NCBI RefSeq assembly: GCF_023078275.1
Contig: NC_062983.1
Coordinates: forward strand, 9,293,001-9,357,000
Direction of reading: 5' to 3'
Source of the DNA: Leguminivora glycinivorella
Lineage: Eukaryota > Arthropoda > Insecta > Lepidoptera > Tortricidae
Length of the DNA stretch: 64,000 nt
The translations under genes were made by a program, and so were the position numbers. Positions within the stretch are counted from its first letter, which is position 1. Each line of letters begins with the position of its first letter. Positions 48,021-60,273 of this stretch are shown here, one piece after another. The notes beneath the pieces are model-generated. The model was not told the DNA's origin, did no database searches, and was given only the letters and a program-made list of their open reading frames with translations.

Positions 48021-48608
48021 AGTAAAGAGTGACAGAGATAGCACTATAATCATTTAAGTTCCTGGTAGTAAAGAGTGACAGAGATAGCACTCATGTTAGT
48101 CAAACTCGTGGTATGTGCACTTCCCGTACACAGTAAAGAGTGACAGAGATAGCACTATAATCATTTAAGTTCCTGGTAGTAAAGAGTGACAGAGATAGCA
48201 CTGTAATAATAAAATTTATGTTCCTGGTAGTAAAGAGTGACAGAGATAGCACTATCATAATTAAAGTTCCTGGTAGTAAAGAGTGATAGAGATAGCACTC
48301 ATGTTAGTCAAACTCGTGGTATGTGCACTTCCCGCACACAGTAAAGAGTGACAGAGATAGCACTATAATAATTTAAGGTCCTGGTAGTAAAGAGTGACAG
48401 AGATAGCACTATAACAATTTAAGTTCCTGATAGTAAAGAGTGACAGAGAATAGAGATAGCACTATAATAATTTAAGTTCCTGGTAGTAAAGAGTGACAGA
48501 GATAGCATTTTTGTTATTTAAATTTCTGTTAGTAAAGAGTGACAGAGATAGCACTATTGTTATTTAAATTTCTGTTAGTAAAGACGTAAAGAGTGACAGA
48601 GATATCAC
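48021..48608 (+). repeat. Tandem repeat: conserved 25-bp core with two classes of linker, ~12 copies
   Basis: The core AGTAAAGAGT+GACAGAGATA+GCACT lies at 48021, 48067, 48132, 48178, 48229, 48275, 48340, 48386, 48432 (with an internal insertion), 48485, 48531 and about 48578. Linkers are mostly ~21 bp and AT-rich (TTTAAGTTCCTGGT). Two are ~40 bp and nearly identical to each other (GTTAGTCAAACTCGTGG ... CTTCCCGxACAC). The core is much better kept than the short linkers. No coding frame. Confidence 0.9.
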
Positions 48609-48780
48609 TCACGTTGGTCAAAGACGTGGTTTATGGACTACTATTTGGACCCCCCAATGTCACGCTTTTTTAATCCTTTAACATGGATTGTCACATTTAG
48701 TATGACGTAATATATGAATGACGCCTAAAGATTGAGAGAGACAGCAATATTGTTCTTCAAATTCGTGGTAGTGAGAACAG

Positions 48781-48926
48781 GGTGCGTAGCCGAATGGCAC
48801 AAACGCTCACGAAACGAAACGCTAGTAGATATCTATCTCTATCGCTCTTGCGTATTGGCGCGACAGAGCCAGACTGCGTTTCGTTTTCGTTTCGCGTCGG
48901 AGAAATGGCATTCGGCTACGGGGCCT
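48781..48926. mobile_element. MITE-like inverted repeat (~146 bp)
   Basis: The end CGTAGCCGAATGGCA pairs with TGGCATTCGGCTACG. Further in, ACGAAACGAAACGC pairs with GCGTTTCGTTTTCGT with offsets. Non-autonomous; there is no clear target duplication. Confidence 0.7.
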
Positions 48927-49016
48927 GAACAGAGACAGCACTATGTATCGCGCGGCCGCCGACTACGCAAGTCGCCGCGTAATTATAATAACCGTTCGGC
49001 TCCTTTTTAGATCGTG

Positions 49017-49168
49017 TACAGTCAACAACACAGCTGGCAAGACAAAGTGCCAAAAATATGTATAGAGTATTTTATTTCCTGTACAAGTGTTGGTACTTGG
49101 TACATTAAGGTATGTGTATACATATATTTGGCACTTTATCTTTATTCACAGCTGAGTTGCTGACTGTA
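49017..49168. mobile_element. MITE with TACAGTCA ends
   Basis: TACAGTCAACAAC.CAGCTG pairs with CAGCTGAGTTGCTGACTGTA. Inner AAAGTGCCAAA.ATATGTA pairs with TACATATATTTGGCACTTT. TA at both ends fits a Tc1/mariner-type target. Its terminal TACAGTCAAC is shared with the element at 59529. Confidence 0.82.
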
Positions 49169-49756
49169 CCAATAACGATCAACTATGAACTTTTGTGGTT
49201 TGTTTTAAATAGTTCTATGCAGATATAGATTAGAATACCTATTCTATCGGTACTTTTTGTATAGGTTATTATAATAACTGGACAAAATAATTATAATCAG
49301 TGCCGGCGCACTCCGCGATCACGATTCTTTCGCCGAGCTACAAGGCCTTGATATATAGGATGTATTATTTTATCAGCAACAAAAATATGTGATGATATTG
49401 AATTAAGGCAAAACAAGACATATAAACGCTCTCCATTATTTCCTCCCTGGTTTATGAAGCTAGAACAATGATTTTTAACACATACGAAATTCGTACACTG
49501 AAATAAAGTGATGATACTATAAATATACTCGACATTCAAAGTCGATAATCTAGTGACGTGAGAAGTTATTGATATAACAGAATTTTGCACAAAATTTTGC
49601 AGAATTTTGCCCTTTGATGTTGAAAATGCCGCCACTCTATAAAACAAACAGACCGCACACGAGCAGCCGACATTAAATTCTATTGCACGGCGCGAAGGTC
49701 GAAAGCCGCGCCCGCACCTGGGCGTAGGTAGCGAGATCGGGTGCACGTGCGCTTAC

Positions 49757-49805
49757 CTTTGAAATCGCCGACACACAGGTGTCGCCGTTCGCCCTCTCTT
49801 TTCAT
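49757..49805 (-). CDS. Candidate alternative first coding exon of HIF-1alpha
   Basis: On the minus strand an ATG (plus-strand CAT at 49803-49805) opens MKREGERRHLCVGDFK and runs into a strong donor AAAG|GTAAGC at 49757/49756, leaving one base (G). The next known exon downstream, at 44086, needs exactly one base, so splicing would be in frame and give an isoform starting inside PAS-B without bHLH or PAS-A. Phase agreement alone has a one-in-three chance, and repeat DNA lies close by. This is a hypothesis. Confidence 0.2.
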
Positions 49806-49907
49806 TTATGTTTCTGTTTCAATCGGTTAGCCGTATGCCGGCCGGCAATAAAGGTTGTTTTTTTAACCGACTTCAAAAAAGTAGGAGGTTCTCAATTCGA
49901 CTGAATG

Positions 49908-50442
49908 TTTTTTAGGGTTCCGTAGTCAACTAGGAATCCTTATAGTTTCCCCCTGTCTGTCTGTCTGTCCGTCCGTCCGCGGATAATCTCAGTAACCGTA
50001 AGCACTAGAAAGCTGAAATTTGGTACCAATGTATCAATCACGCCAACAAAGTGCAAAAATAAAAAATGGAAAAAAATGTTTTATTAGGGTACCCCCCTAC
50101 ATGTAAAGTGGGGGCTGATTTTTTTTTCATTCCAACCCCAACGTATGATATATTGTTGGATAGGTATTTAAAAATGAATAAGGGTTTACTAAGATCGTTT
50201 TTTGATAATATTAATATTTTCGGAAATAATCGCTCCTAAAGAAAAAAAAAGTGCGTCCCCACCCCTCTAACTTTTGAACCATATGTTTAAAAAATATTAA
50301 AAAAATCACAAAAGTAGAACTTTATAAAGACTTTCTAGGAAAATTGTTTTGAACTTGATAGGTTCAGTAGTTTTTGAGAAAAATACTGAAAACTACGGAA
50401 CCCTACACTGAGCGTGGCCCGACACGATTTTGGCCGGTTTTT
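49908..50442 (+). repeat. R1 interspersed repeat, copy 4 (near full length)
   Basis: Begins TTTTTAGGGTTCCGTAGTC and ends GAGCGTGGCCCGACACGA..GGCCGGTTTTTG. It is the cleanest full copy and defines the pre-insertion sequence of copy 3. It is preceded at 49857-49907 by AACCGACTTCAAAAAAGTAG-type repeat sequence. Confidence 0.85.
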
Positions 50443-50658
50443 GATCATATTAATATTTTCGGAAATAATCGCTCCTAAAGGAAAAAAAGTGCGTCCCCCC
50501 CCTCTATATTTTGAACCTTATGTTTAAAAAAATATGAAAAAAGATCAAAAAAGTAGAACTTTATAAAGACTTTCTAGGAAAATTGTTTTGAGAAAAATAC
50601 GATAAACTACGGAACCCTACACTGAGCGTGGACCGACACGCTCTTGGTCGGTTTTTTT
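50443..50658 (+). repeat. R1 copy 5, 3' part only, in tandem with copy 4
   Basis: The 3' ~215 bp of R1 (ATTAATATTTTCGGAAATAA to the terminal hairpin and GGTCGGTTTTTTTG) is repeated directly after copy 4. This is a partial tandem duplication. Confidence 0.85.
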
Positions 50659-50739
50659 GTTACTCGATATCTCCGAGAATCGTGGACCGATTTTCAAATT
50701 ATTTTTTTAATCGAACGGGTATAACCCCGAGATGGTCCT

Positions 50740-51040
50740 ATTGGCACCAAGTCCCAGGCGGCGCGGCGCGCGCCACGCCGCCGCCACGCCGCCTGGGGCG
50801 CGTCTTACGTCCTTCCTATACAAAATGTACTGAGGAGACGATTTTTGAATTACACTCAGGTGGCGTGGCGCGGACGTCCGTCCGCGCCCCGAGACACGCG
50901 ACGCTCTGGTGTGGCCGGTACCTTACGTCCCTAACCTATTAACCGATCCGCCGCGGTGACGCGGCCGGTGCGCGGCGCGCTCTCCCAGGCCCGCGCCCCG
51001 CGCGCTCCCCCGCCCCGCGACAGCCGCTCTACGACAACTT
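50740..51040. other. Very GC-rich, CpG-dense block
   Basis: GGCGGCGCGGCGCGCGCC, CGCGGTGACGCGGCCGGTGC and CCCCGCGCGCTCCCCC clusters within 300 bp of otherwise AT-rich DNA. A plus-strand frame (50628-50942) overlaps it but is Arg/Pro/Ala-rich low complexity. It could be a CpG-type promoter or part of a repeat; I cannot decide. Confidence 0.5.
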
Positions 51041-54000
51041 TGCACCCTTTTAAATTACTGACATTTACAGTTTCTTAAGCGCGACCTTCACAGTATTAAT
51101 TTTGATAAAATCATGATTATAGTACACAAAAACCTGGTCTTAAGCAAAAAAATCTCAGTTACAATTTATACCTACTGAGAAATTCATGTTTATTTAAGCG
51201 TTAAAAATATATGTTTAAGATCGGTGTTAAATGTCTATATATACTTAATACAATGCAAATTGATATATATATCATGGTCACCATTTTTACCTACCTAGAT
51301 ATTCACATTAAATGAAAACGGTAAAAAAAGTACACAATCAGATTTATTTTCTGTGTAATATCGCTAATAACTGATCGCATCTGAGTGCACCACAAAGTTA
51401 ATCTAACAAAGTTTTCGGTTAACTATTTTGCTGTTAGCGAAAAGTGGGATAATGTACTTTATCTCATGATTTTTATAAGATATGAATACGATCGTCTTTT
51501 TTTTTATCTATGTACATAATTACTATTTGATGCTTAATAATAATACCCAATAAAATATCAAAAAGGACGAGTTATTGAATTATGTCCAGGGTACCTTACT
51601 TTTACTCCACTACTTACAATTTACGATATTTGACAAGTATTCTGCAATGAATAAGGGATTGATTTACGAAATACCTTTGGGGTACTGGTTAAAGACGACT
51701 TATCTATATAATACAAGAAGACACATTTCAGTACGTATAATGAAACAAGTTTAGTTTGCAAGTTACTCCAAATAATTTAGTTGTTTGGCCAGAGTTCCCC
51801 AAATAGTTGGTAAATGCCTAGTTACAGAGATGTGGCTTAATGCGATGCGATGCGTAGTAACCATAAAAGGGATTCAGGGCTAGTATCGATCGAGGCCAAC
51901 TTTGAAACCTGTGGTGTAAACGACCTAAATAGACTACTGCAGTTGTTTACCTGTAAGGGATTCGAATTTGATTGAAATTGCCTTGAAAGTTTATTAAATT
52001 TCGATTATATTCCTATAATGTATCGTCAATATAATCATATAATTATTATCCATTTCGGTATTTACTACGTTTTAATGGCTCTTCTCTTCTAACTAAATTT
52101 TAAAGACTTCGTCGGTACTGTAAATGTCGCCTGTGCTGTTCTAAGAAACCCGAGCTTTATATTCATCCACACAACAATATTAAATTTAGATAATTAACAA
52201 CAAAGACAACACGCAAACAACAAGATCTTTAAGTATGTAGTAATTAAATGCCTACCGGCTGAGACTGATAGCGCCATGAAGACAATTACGCTGTGACACG
52301 CGCAGAAAAGCCGAATTTGAATAAGACACGAGTGCGTTCAGCCGGTAATTAATATAGCTTATACTGCCGTGAAAATATTAACCGCCCTTGACAGTGTATT
52401 AGGTTTACTATGAGTCAGGCATCTTGGCTCATGTGCCGACAATGCGAAATAACCGTCATTACTTGAGAACAATGAAATGGAGGAAAAATATTTTGGAGGA
52501 TACGCAAATTTGCTCTGATTCCATCAATCTTTAGGTTATAGCAACTTTAGAAGAAAAGCTTGTATCTCATCTCTCATCTCATCAAGGAGACACTAAACAA
52601 AATTGAGCAGGCATAGGTACTATAAGCTGCAAAAGTGCATGGAGAAATTATGAATGAATTCATTGATAAATTTGCCATGCACTGTTGCAGCTGATAGCCT
52701 CCTGCTAATATTGATACCGCATTAAAAAGAGAATATCCAATTTAACTATATCCTATTAAGTACTATTGATATTATATCTAATTTACTTACTCTCAACATA
52801 GGTATGTCCGAAAAAGAGATATCGAGAGTAGTATAGTATCAGCAGAATTAAACAGTTTTTTTTTAAATCTGAATACCGGTCTATAAGCAGGAAACATATT
52901 AAGAATTTCGCGAAAAACAAGCCGGAGACAAATATTTCTTCAATGCACTTACACTTTATTCGTAGCCGAAAGAAAACAACTCCGAAACTTTCAATTAAAT
53001 CTAAAGCATTTGGATACTGGCCAATCATGTGGCTAGCAACAAACACTGGGGAAAGAATCCAGCATAAATATTAGTGAGTCATGTGAAACTGTCAACTTCG
53101 TTTGCAGAATATTAGGCCAACAATTACGTTTAACAACTCTGTTTTCATAACGAGCAATTAACTTTCATGTCTTCACTCGTCTGAAGTGGTAGGAACTCGA
53201 CAAAAGCATTCGTTGTTGTAATAAAAATGCCATTCGCTCCCGATCGAAGGAAAGCGCTCCCACTTAGCCTAATTTGATTGGCGCAATATTGACCCCGCAG
53301 ATGGTATCAACATTGTGGTCACGCGAGTCTACAGGCTAACGGGTAAATAAAAGTGTTTGCAAAACTCGGTTTTCTTGCCAGCATCTAATTTGAAACGCAG
53401 GTGGGGTTTACTTTAGACGCTGTCCAATTTTGTTTCTCTGTTGAAATTTTAATAAGTGTCGACGTTTTTACAAGTTTCTATTAGTTATAGTGTAATTTTT
53501 ATCATGAAATAAAGAAATCTAAATCTATTAAAACATGCATGTAATATTATTTTGAGGCTTCGAGCCAACGCCCGCTTATTCTACTTAGCAGTATTATCCT
53601 CGGCAAATCGTACATTCACAGCGACTAAACTAAATACCCAGTACATGCATACGTAACAGGTAACAGGGAGCCGCAGAGTTCCAGTTCGGTGGCATTGCCC
53701 TCTCCGCTCTGTGATGTCTAAAACCGAGACTGAATGCAGCTTTGCTAACTTTAGTTGGAGCTCGAGTCTGAATTACTTTGCCTGGTTCTTTCAAGCTTTA
53801 TTAATTTAGAAGCATTTCCAGCGCGTTGTAAAGTTTAAGTTTCACCGTCGTTTTCCGTGCGATTTTCTTTAGCATCTTTGAAACAATCTGTGAATCTGGA
53901 TTCTAGAAAATAGTATATATATACGTAGGTAATAAGAAAACGAAAAATTATAAAAAGTAAAAATGTAAACAATGTGTATTTCAGCTAATTAGAAATTTTT

Positions 54001-57000
54001 CAATTTTTTTTTTCAATAGTGAAGTATCAATTCATTTAATGAGTTCAATAAAAACAAGACAGACAAGATTTCAAAGAAATTTACACTATTAAACAGTTCC
54101 AATTCCAATTTTTATACGGTGAAATAAGCAAAATAAATGCTAAAATTCTATTGCAAAATTGATGAAGCCAGTAAAGCGGACTAAGTTACACAGTAAATTA
54201 TATTTGAATATTTTGAATAACGTATTCAAAGAAGAAGCCCTACCTAAACAGCTGTTGGATAATGGTCGGCTAACGGAAATCTAAACTAACTAGAATATTT
54301 GTGTAGAGACACAATTCTGAAGTCAAGAAAATGAGGGCTAAAATGTCAAAAGCGATGACAAGGATACGTCGTACGCAAGGAGACTTCACAAGAAAATGCC
54401 AATAGGTTCCAATGTAACGCCGAACAAAAAATGTGGAACGCTGAATTACCATAAGACAGCAATTTGCACGTGATTTACCATGTAACCAGATTCTGATTAC
54501 CATCATTTCATGTCTACAGTCAGAAAGTGGCAGTTAATACTGTAACGGCCATGAAATAACTAGGTTCACCAAAAGGAGACGTAAAGTGTAAGGTTTACGA
54601 GCGTAAGCACTTTTCCGGTTATGACTTCTTAGTTACTAAGAGATTTCGTTTCAGCTTACAAAGCTCGAAAAATTCTTGAATAACTAGATATTTCCACACT
54701 GAAATTTTTACAGAATTCTAAAACGTAAATTTAGGACAGTTTGCGAGTGTCTGGAAAAGCACCCCAATTCTTAATAAATTTCAGGTATCTGGTGAAAAAC
54801 TTATTAATATCATCTACCTTGAAAGAAATTCTCTTCACAGTTCAGTAGGTAACTTAAAACATTTGGTTCTTGGTCGTACGCAAGTTTTCGCTCTTTTTAA
54901 TTTTATTTTATGATCATCTAAAAGCTGCATACGAAAATACCTACGATTGATTTATGCCTGTTTAAAAAACGAAATCTTCATCATTAAAACTTTTATCGGC
55001 TATTGCATAAACTTTAATTAAGACAGTCTTCCTGTTCGCCAATTAGGATAATCAAAATCACTTGTTGACCCCAATAAATTGTTTTAACCTCTTACTGGCA
55101 TTTTTATCGATACGCACTTCGCGCATAGGTACGATTGAACCGAAGATGTTAGCTGCGTGAACGTGTTGCACGCATGTATACCTACGAGTGTTTATCAACT
55201 CAAAACAAAGATATATGTACAAAATTAATGAAATAAATGATAATGTATGATATGGGTCAAACTGAAATCATAAAACTGTTATGTAAACGTGGCATCGAAA
55301 TGTTTGGGAAGTGATAGAACGCTTTGTTTTTCAGCGACGCGATGATAAAGTTGTTATTCTTGACAATCTTGACTAACAGGAAATATATAGGCATAAATAT
55401 ACCCAATCATAGTAAGATTTTAGAGTTTTTTTTCGTTTCACTAATTTAAATAATATTCCAAATTAACCAAATTTATGTCATCAATTGTGATGACGGTATT
55501 ATCATTTTCATTACAATACCAATTACTTGTAAATGCGTTGATTATGATTACTCAAATTGTGGCAGAACCAATCATTTCACTCAATTTCCGATAAGTAATA
55601 ATGGAATTATAGAATAACGTAACGAACCGTAACTTTTCTCATTCGTCGTGCAAGTTAATAAAATCCTTCGACATCAAACTGTGACTGTGTTGTTAAAAAA
55701 ATTAAGAAATTACTTTAAAGGTTACAAATGGTTGTTTACAGAATACATGTTTCCTACAGTCACAACAACAGTAAGGGTTTTCTTACAAGCTGAAAGCCAC
55801 AAAAAGGCGGTTCAATGTACGAATCACCGAATAAACAAATAAAATTTATGGGTATGGCGCTCTAGAAACAGCTTATCGGGGCAAGCGACTTGGAGCCGGC
55901 GTACTACATGGAGTACAAACGTCGTAGAAAAAACGTCGTTGAATGTTAAAAAATAATCCAGATCATGTGAACATAAAAGTCCGGCGGGGAAAGGCGGTCG
56001 TAAAATCGTGTAGTTATAGCTACTGCGGAGGACGCTAAAATAGCGAATGGACAGATTGTTATTGAGTGATATATGGGAAATCTGTAAGAAAAATGCGGGT
56101 GCCTACACGAAGGTGATAAAAGGAGCGTTAATATTTTTGTAGGTCGATATGAACTATCGTCTATGAAGTAAATATTAATATATAATGGAATAACCAGTGC
56201 ATTTCAGTGACAGAATCCAGATTCCAGATCTATCATTATTTAGTACCTAGCTGGAGTAGAAACTGCATTTCGATTTGGCATTTTCGTATAGTGTGGATTT
56301 GAGAGGAGTCTTTTCGTTCCGCAACTGACAGAGTTTCTGATTTAAATAGGGAGTAGGGACAAACACGCCAATTCCTTTGAAGCTCATTAGATCTAGGTAA
56401 ATGATACTTTAAATTTGGTATTTTATGTGGTCAATTTTCAAAACACTACATAACATTCAGCAAAAATGTTAGATTTCGCGCGGGTTATAACTTACCCGAA
56501 AATTTTATATATACCTAGGGTAAACTCGCCTCATTCGGTGGCACGCCTAATTCGGTGATACAAGCTTTGAAGCACTATTCCGAAAGACGATTTTTGGTCG
56601 TTTCAGTTTACCTTACACCACGTATACGCGCATAAGACTAGCTGATGTGTAGGTGTAATACACGTTATATACAATGTCTCAAGCGCCTCGTAAGAGATAA
56701 ACGAATAAGGGTCACGTGCGCTTTATATAAATGACGTGGGAAGCTTCGGCGAAACGTCGGAAATTCATTACAGAAGGCACTGAAGTCGAAATAACAATGA
56801 TATACATTTGTTACGAGTCGAGCACATGTAACATAGCAGCAGAAAACAGTTAAGTACATATAAATTATGTGTTTACTGAAGCTCAGCTCAAGATTTGAAA
56901 TACGAAAATAGATATTCATTATCACTCAATTACTTAGATACGCCCAAATAATAAACAACGAAATTTACATAAACAGCATCTAACAATGTTATGCAAAAAG

Positions 57001-59528
57001 GATTAATAAATCCGAGTTAAATCTAATTTCACTGCAATAAACGCAAGTTTCAGCAATCCAAGTGGGAAATTTAAGGATTTCGGAAAGTTAGTGTGTAGTT
57101 TTAGTTTGGAGTCAGAACTTCAGACTCCAACTAATTAACACCTATCATGAACACTGAAGAGAATACAAGCACAACTCAAACAGAACATTCTAACTCCTTA
57201 GTTACAAAGACTGTAAATAAATTAAAAAGTGACAGCAAGAGAGCCGTTGGATTAATTAAGGCTTGTTTGTTTCGCTTGTTGATTAAAATTGTTAGTTGAA
57301 TCTTTGATTAATTATTACGTAACTATTGTTAACAAGACAAGAGATGTTCCACCGAAATTCCTAAAACAGAAAACAATTTCCGCATAATTATGGTGTAGGT
57401 ATTTTCGTATTCCGTTTGTGATAAAGGACAAATGCATTGTGTTTAAATACGTTAAAATTCAGTGGTTTTACTGTAGGTACTTCACGTCTGCGTAATATTC
57501 TTTTTTAAGGATAATGAAAAAAATTTTATACAAGTATGAGTAAGTCGCTGTAATGTCAACTGAGTAATTGAAAAGTGTCCGGGAGTATAGGCATATGTAT
57601 CAAAATATCAGACGCCTGAGGAATTCGCGTTGTAATAAATCTCAAGGTGTTTCTTCAAATAGCTTTTGTTCACAATGTTTGCTATAATATTTATGAATAC
57701 AGGCCATTAACTGCTTTCGGGCTAGGCAATCAGTGCATAAGGAATAAGGTTGAATAAAGAGCTTTCGTTTATAGTCCCAAGTGTAAATCGGGTACTGTTA
57801 AAATCTCGTATGAAGCGAACTGGAAGGGGCTAAAGCAACTTTGTGCTGAATGAAAAAAGGTTCATGTTTCATAACGGTACAAATGATAAAGGATATTCGG
57901 AATGCCAGCAGTGTACAAAATGAATTTTACAGAGTGTGCCGAATAACCGTGGAGTTTATCACGAGCCGAGACCAAATTTGCGAAAGACAAATTGAAATGC
58001 GAGGCGCATCACCGTAATGAAAGGCTCGAAAATTGTTCGATCATTTCGGTGTAACTGTTGCGGCGGTTGAAACAATTCTAAGATTAGAATATAATAATGT
58101 TAAGGCTGTCTGCAAATGAAGCAGAGTAGTTTAAGCAAAATTATACAATTAGAGTTGAGACTTAACATGGCTGTAGAATTAGGATTTCAAGAGGAATGAA
58201 GAAAAACGTATTTAATTTTGTTGCCTATCACGGATTAGTAAGGCACGAACTTGACGAAATAAAATCAGAGCTAATAATGTCTCATAATGGCTTAATACTA
58301 AGTTTTAAGTAGGTTTAGAAGGGAGATGTTAATGGAAGGCAAATGGTGTCCATAACATAAGCCGGATGTAAAAAATACTGTAACGACCAATCGATTGAGG
58401 ACTTTTCTACCAGGCTCAAAATGTACCTAGGTATGTATAGGACAGCATAATGGACCAGTTTTAACGTAATTACCTGTGGTTTGTTTACCTAATTTTAGGG
58501 TATAATATGGGTCAGTTCCTTTTGTGATTATTACGGTATTGTAGTGGATATACGTGTGTGCTTAAGGTCGGTAGAATCCGAAGGATTCGCTTTATTTGCA
58601 TAATCCTGGTCGGCCAAGAATGTGGATAATGCGATATTCGTAAGGTTGGACACGTACACTATTAGACCTTAAATGGATAATAAAAAACACATTTAGAGAA
58701 ACGTTTAAAATACCACTGGACAAATTAATATCGATATAAAAGAGTTAGTACGAGAACATTTTGTTTATAGCAAACCAAATTCAGAATCTTGTGAGTGACA
58801 GAATCAAGCACTTACTTTGAATTTAGCATAATTGACAACATTTCAAAATTTTCAATGTCCCTAAATCGAAAACCATTTCGAGATATACGCCTGTAGATCA
58901 CAAAAATATATTTTTTAATTTTTTTTATTACGTATTTTTAGTAAAAATTCTTAAAAATAGTTTATAGGGGAAGTGACGTCAGGTAGCTACCTCAGAGCTG
59001 CCACTATAGGTAACCAAAAACATTTTCCGGTTGGGATGTCACTTGAGTTTGGCAGTGACACTTGGCGCTTACAATGCAAATTTATTTTTTATTTTGATAA
59101 TTTAACTTGCACAATATTACGTATTGTAAAATACTACAACTATAGATGTCGGATAGAAATGACATATTGTAGAGTTCTTAAAATACAACCTTTCAAGTTA
59201 TGGCACATATTTGAAAAAATGACAGTGACCGGGGGTCCAGTGAATCACTGCGTTGAAATCGAGCAACTTGTCAAATTAATGTACAAAAATACTAACACAT
59301 ATTAAAGAAAGTTGGATAATTCAATGGCAATAAAGAGACACGAAAGCTAAATGTAAACAAAAGTTGAAAACCCAAAGGAGATGAAGAAACAATATTAACA
59401 ACTTCAGTTCAGATATAACAATAAAACTTGGTGTCTTTGACGACTGTAATCTCTATTTCGCATTAATATATTAAATAACAGAAGAGTACACGAAACAAGA
59501 TACATACTTAATTTGACATACACAACAA
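51041..59528. other. Intron sequence, no gene recognised
   Basis: About 8.5 kb of AT-rich DNA with only short frames. A 110-residue plus-strand frame at 58973-59305 (SLEFGSDTWRLQCKF) is unrecognised; it begins at a TGACGTCA (58974-58981). A modestly CpG-rich stretch is at 57950-58070. Confidence 0.4.
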
Positions 59529-59672
59529 TGTACAGTCAACCAATTGGAACCCTAGGCCACTGTAGAACTATGTCATAGTGACCTTATAAATCAGATTGTA
59601 AGAAATCTTTTACTGTTTGTCATTTTGACATGGTTGTAGAGTGGCCTAGGGTTCCAATTGGTTGACTGTACA
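59529..59672. mobile_element. MITE with near-perfect 30-bp-plus terminal inverted repeats
   Basis: TGTACAGTCAACCAATTGGA and AACCCTAGGCCAC at the left are mirrored exactly at the right (GTGGCCTAGGGTT, TCCAATTGGTTGACTGTACA). The element is 144 bp with a TA-bounded end, consistent with a Tc1/mariner derivative. Identity of the arms implies recent insertion or gene conversion. Confidence 0.9.
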
Positions 59673-59943
59673 CTTGAACCTTTAAATAGTTTTGCTAAAA
59701 GCTCATCCTCTGAAATATTATCTGTTTTCCGAGTGATTTTTCATAGCATTTGTTTTTGATTAAAATTCAATATAAACACTGTAATAATGCTTTAGCTTCC
59801 TTTTAATTAAATTTACTTTAGTCATGAACCTCACGAATTTCATAAAGTAGGTCATTCCAAAAATTTTGCTAGACTTACACCGAGATTGTACTATTAAACC
59901 CACAATGTAGTAATTAATAAATAAGAAGAACAAATATAAAAAT

Positions 59944-60273
59944 CATCATCATCCACCATCCCGGCATTTGCTACGGCTCATGGGAGCCTGGGGTCCGCTT
60001 TCACAAATAATCACAAAATTTGGCGCAGGCACTAGTTTTACGACAGCGACTGCCATCTGACCTTCCAACCCGGAGGGTAACTAGGCCTTATTGGGATTAG
60101 TCCGGTTTCCTCACGATGTTTTCCTTCACCGAAAAGCGACTGGCAAATATCAAATAACATTTCGCACATATTAAGTTCCGAAAAACTCATTGGTACGAGC
60201 CGGGGTTCGAACCCGCGACCTCCGGATCGAAAGTAGCACGCTCTTACCGCTATGCCAACAGCGCTTCATCTTC
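59944..60273 (-). mobile_element. Full-length tRNA-derived SINE with 18-bp target-site duplication
   Basis: The flanks AAGAACAAATATAAAAAT at 59926-59943 and 60274-60291 are identical. On the minus strand the head has an A-box TGGCATAGCGGT and B-box GGTTCGAACCC. It then has a body containing TTTTCGGTGAAGGAAAAC and CCATGAGCCGTAGCAAATGC, and ends in a GATGATGATG tail. The body is the same as the truncated copy at 2206-2406. The perfect duplication marks a recent insertion. It is not a tRNA gene, since the body replaces the tRNA 3' end. Confidence 0.93.

Noticed and set aside
48021..48608. CRISPR-like array (25-bp repeats with variable spacers)
   Set aside because: The genome is an insect nuclear genome with no cas genes. 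The 'spacers' are themselves repeated, so it is an ordinary tandem repeat.
60180..60270. tRNA gene
   Set aside because: A and B boxes are present, but the head continues into a SINE body and the unit is flanked by an 18-bp target duplication.
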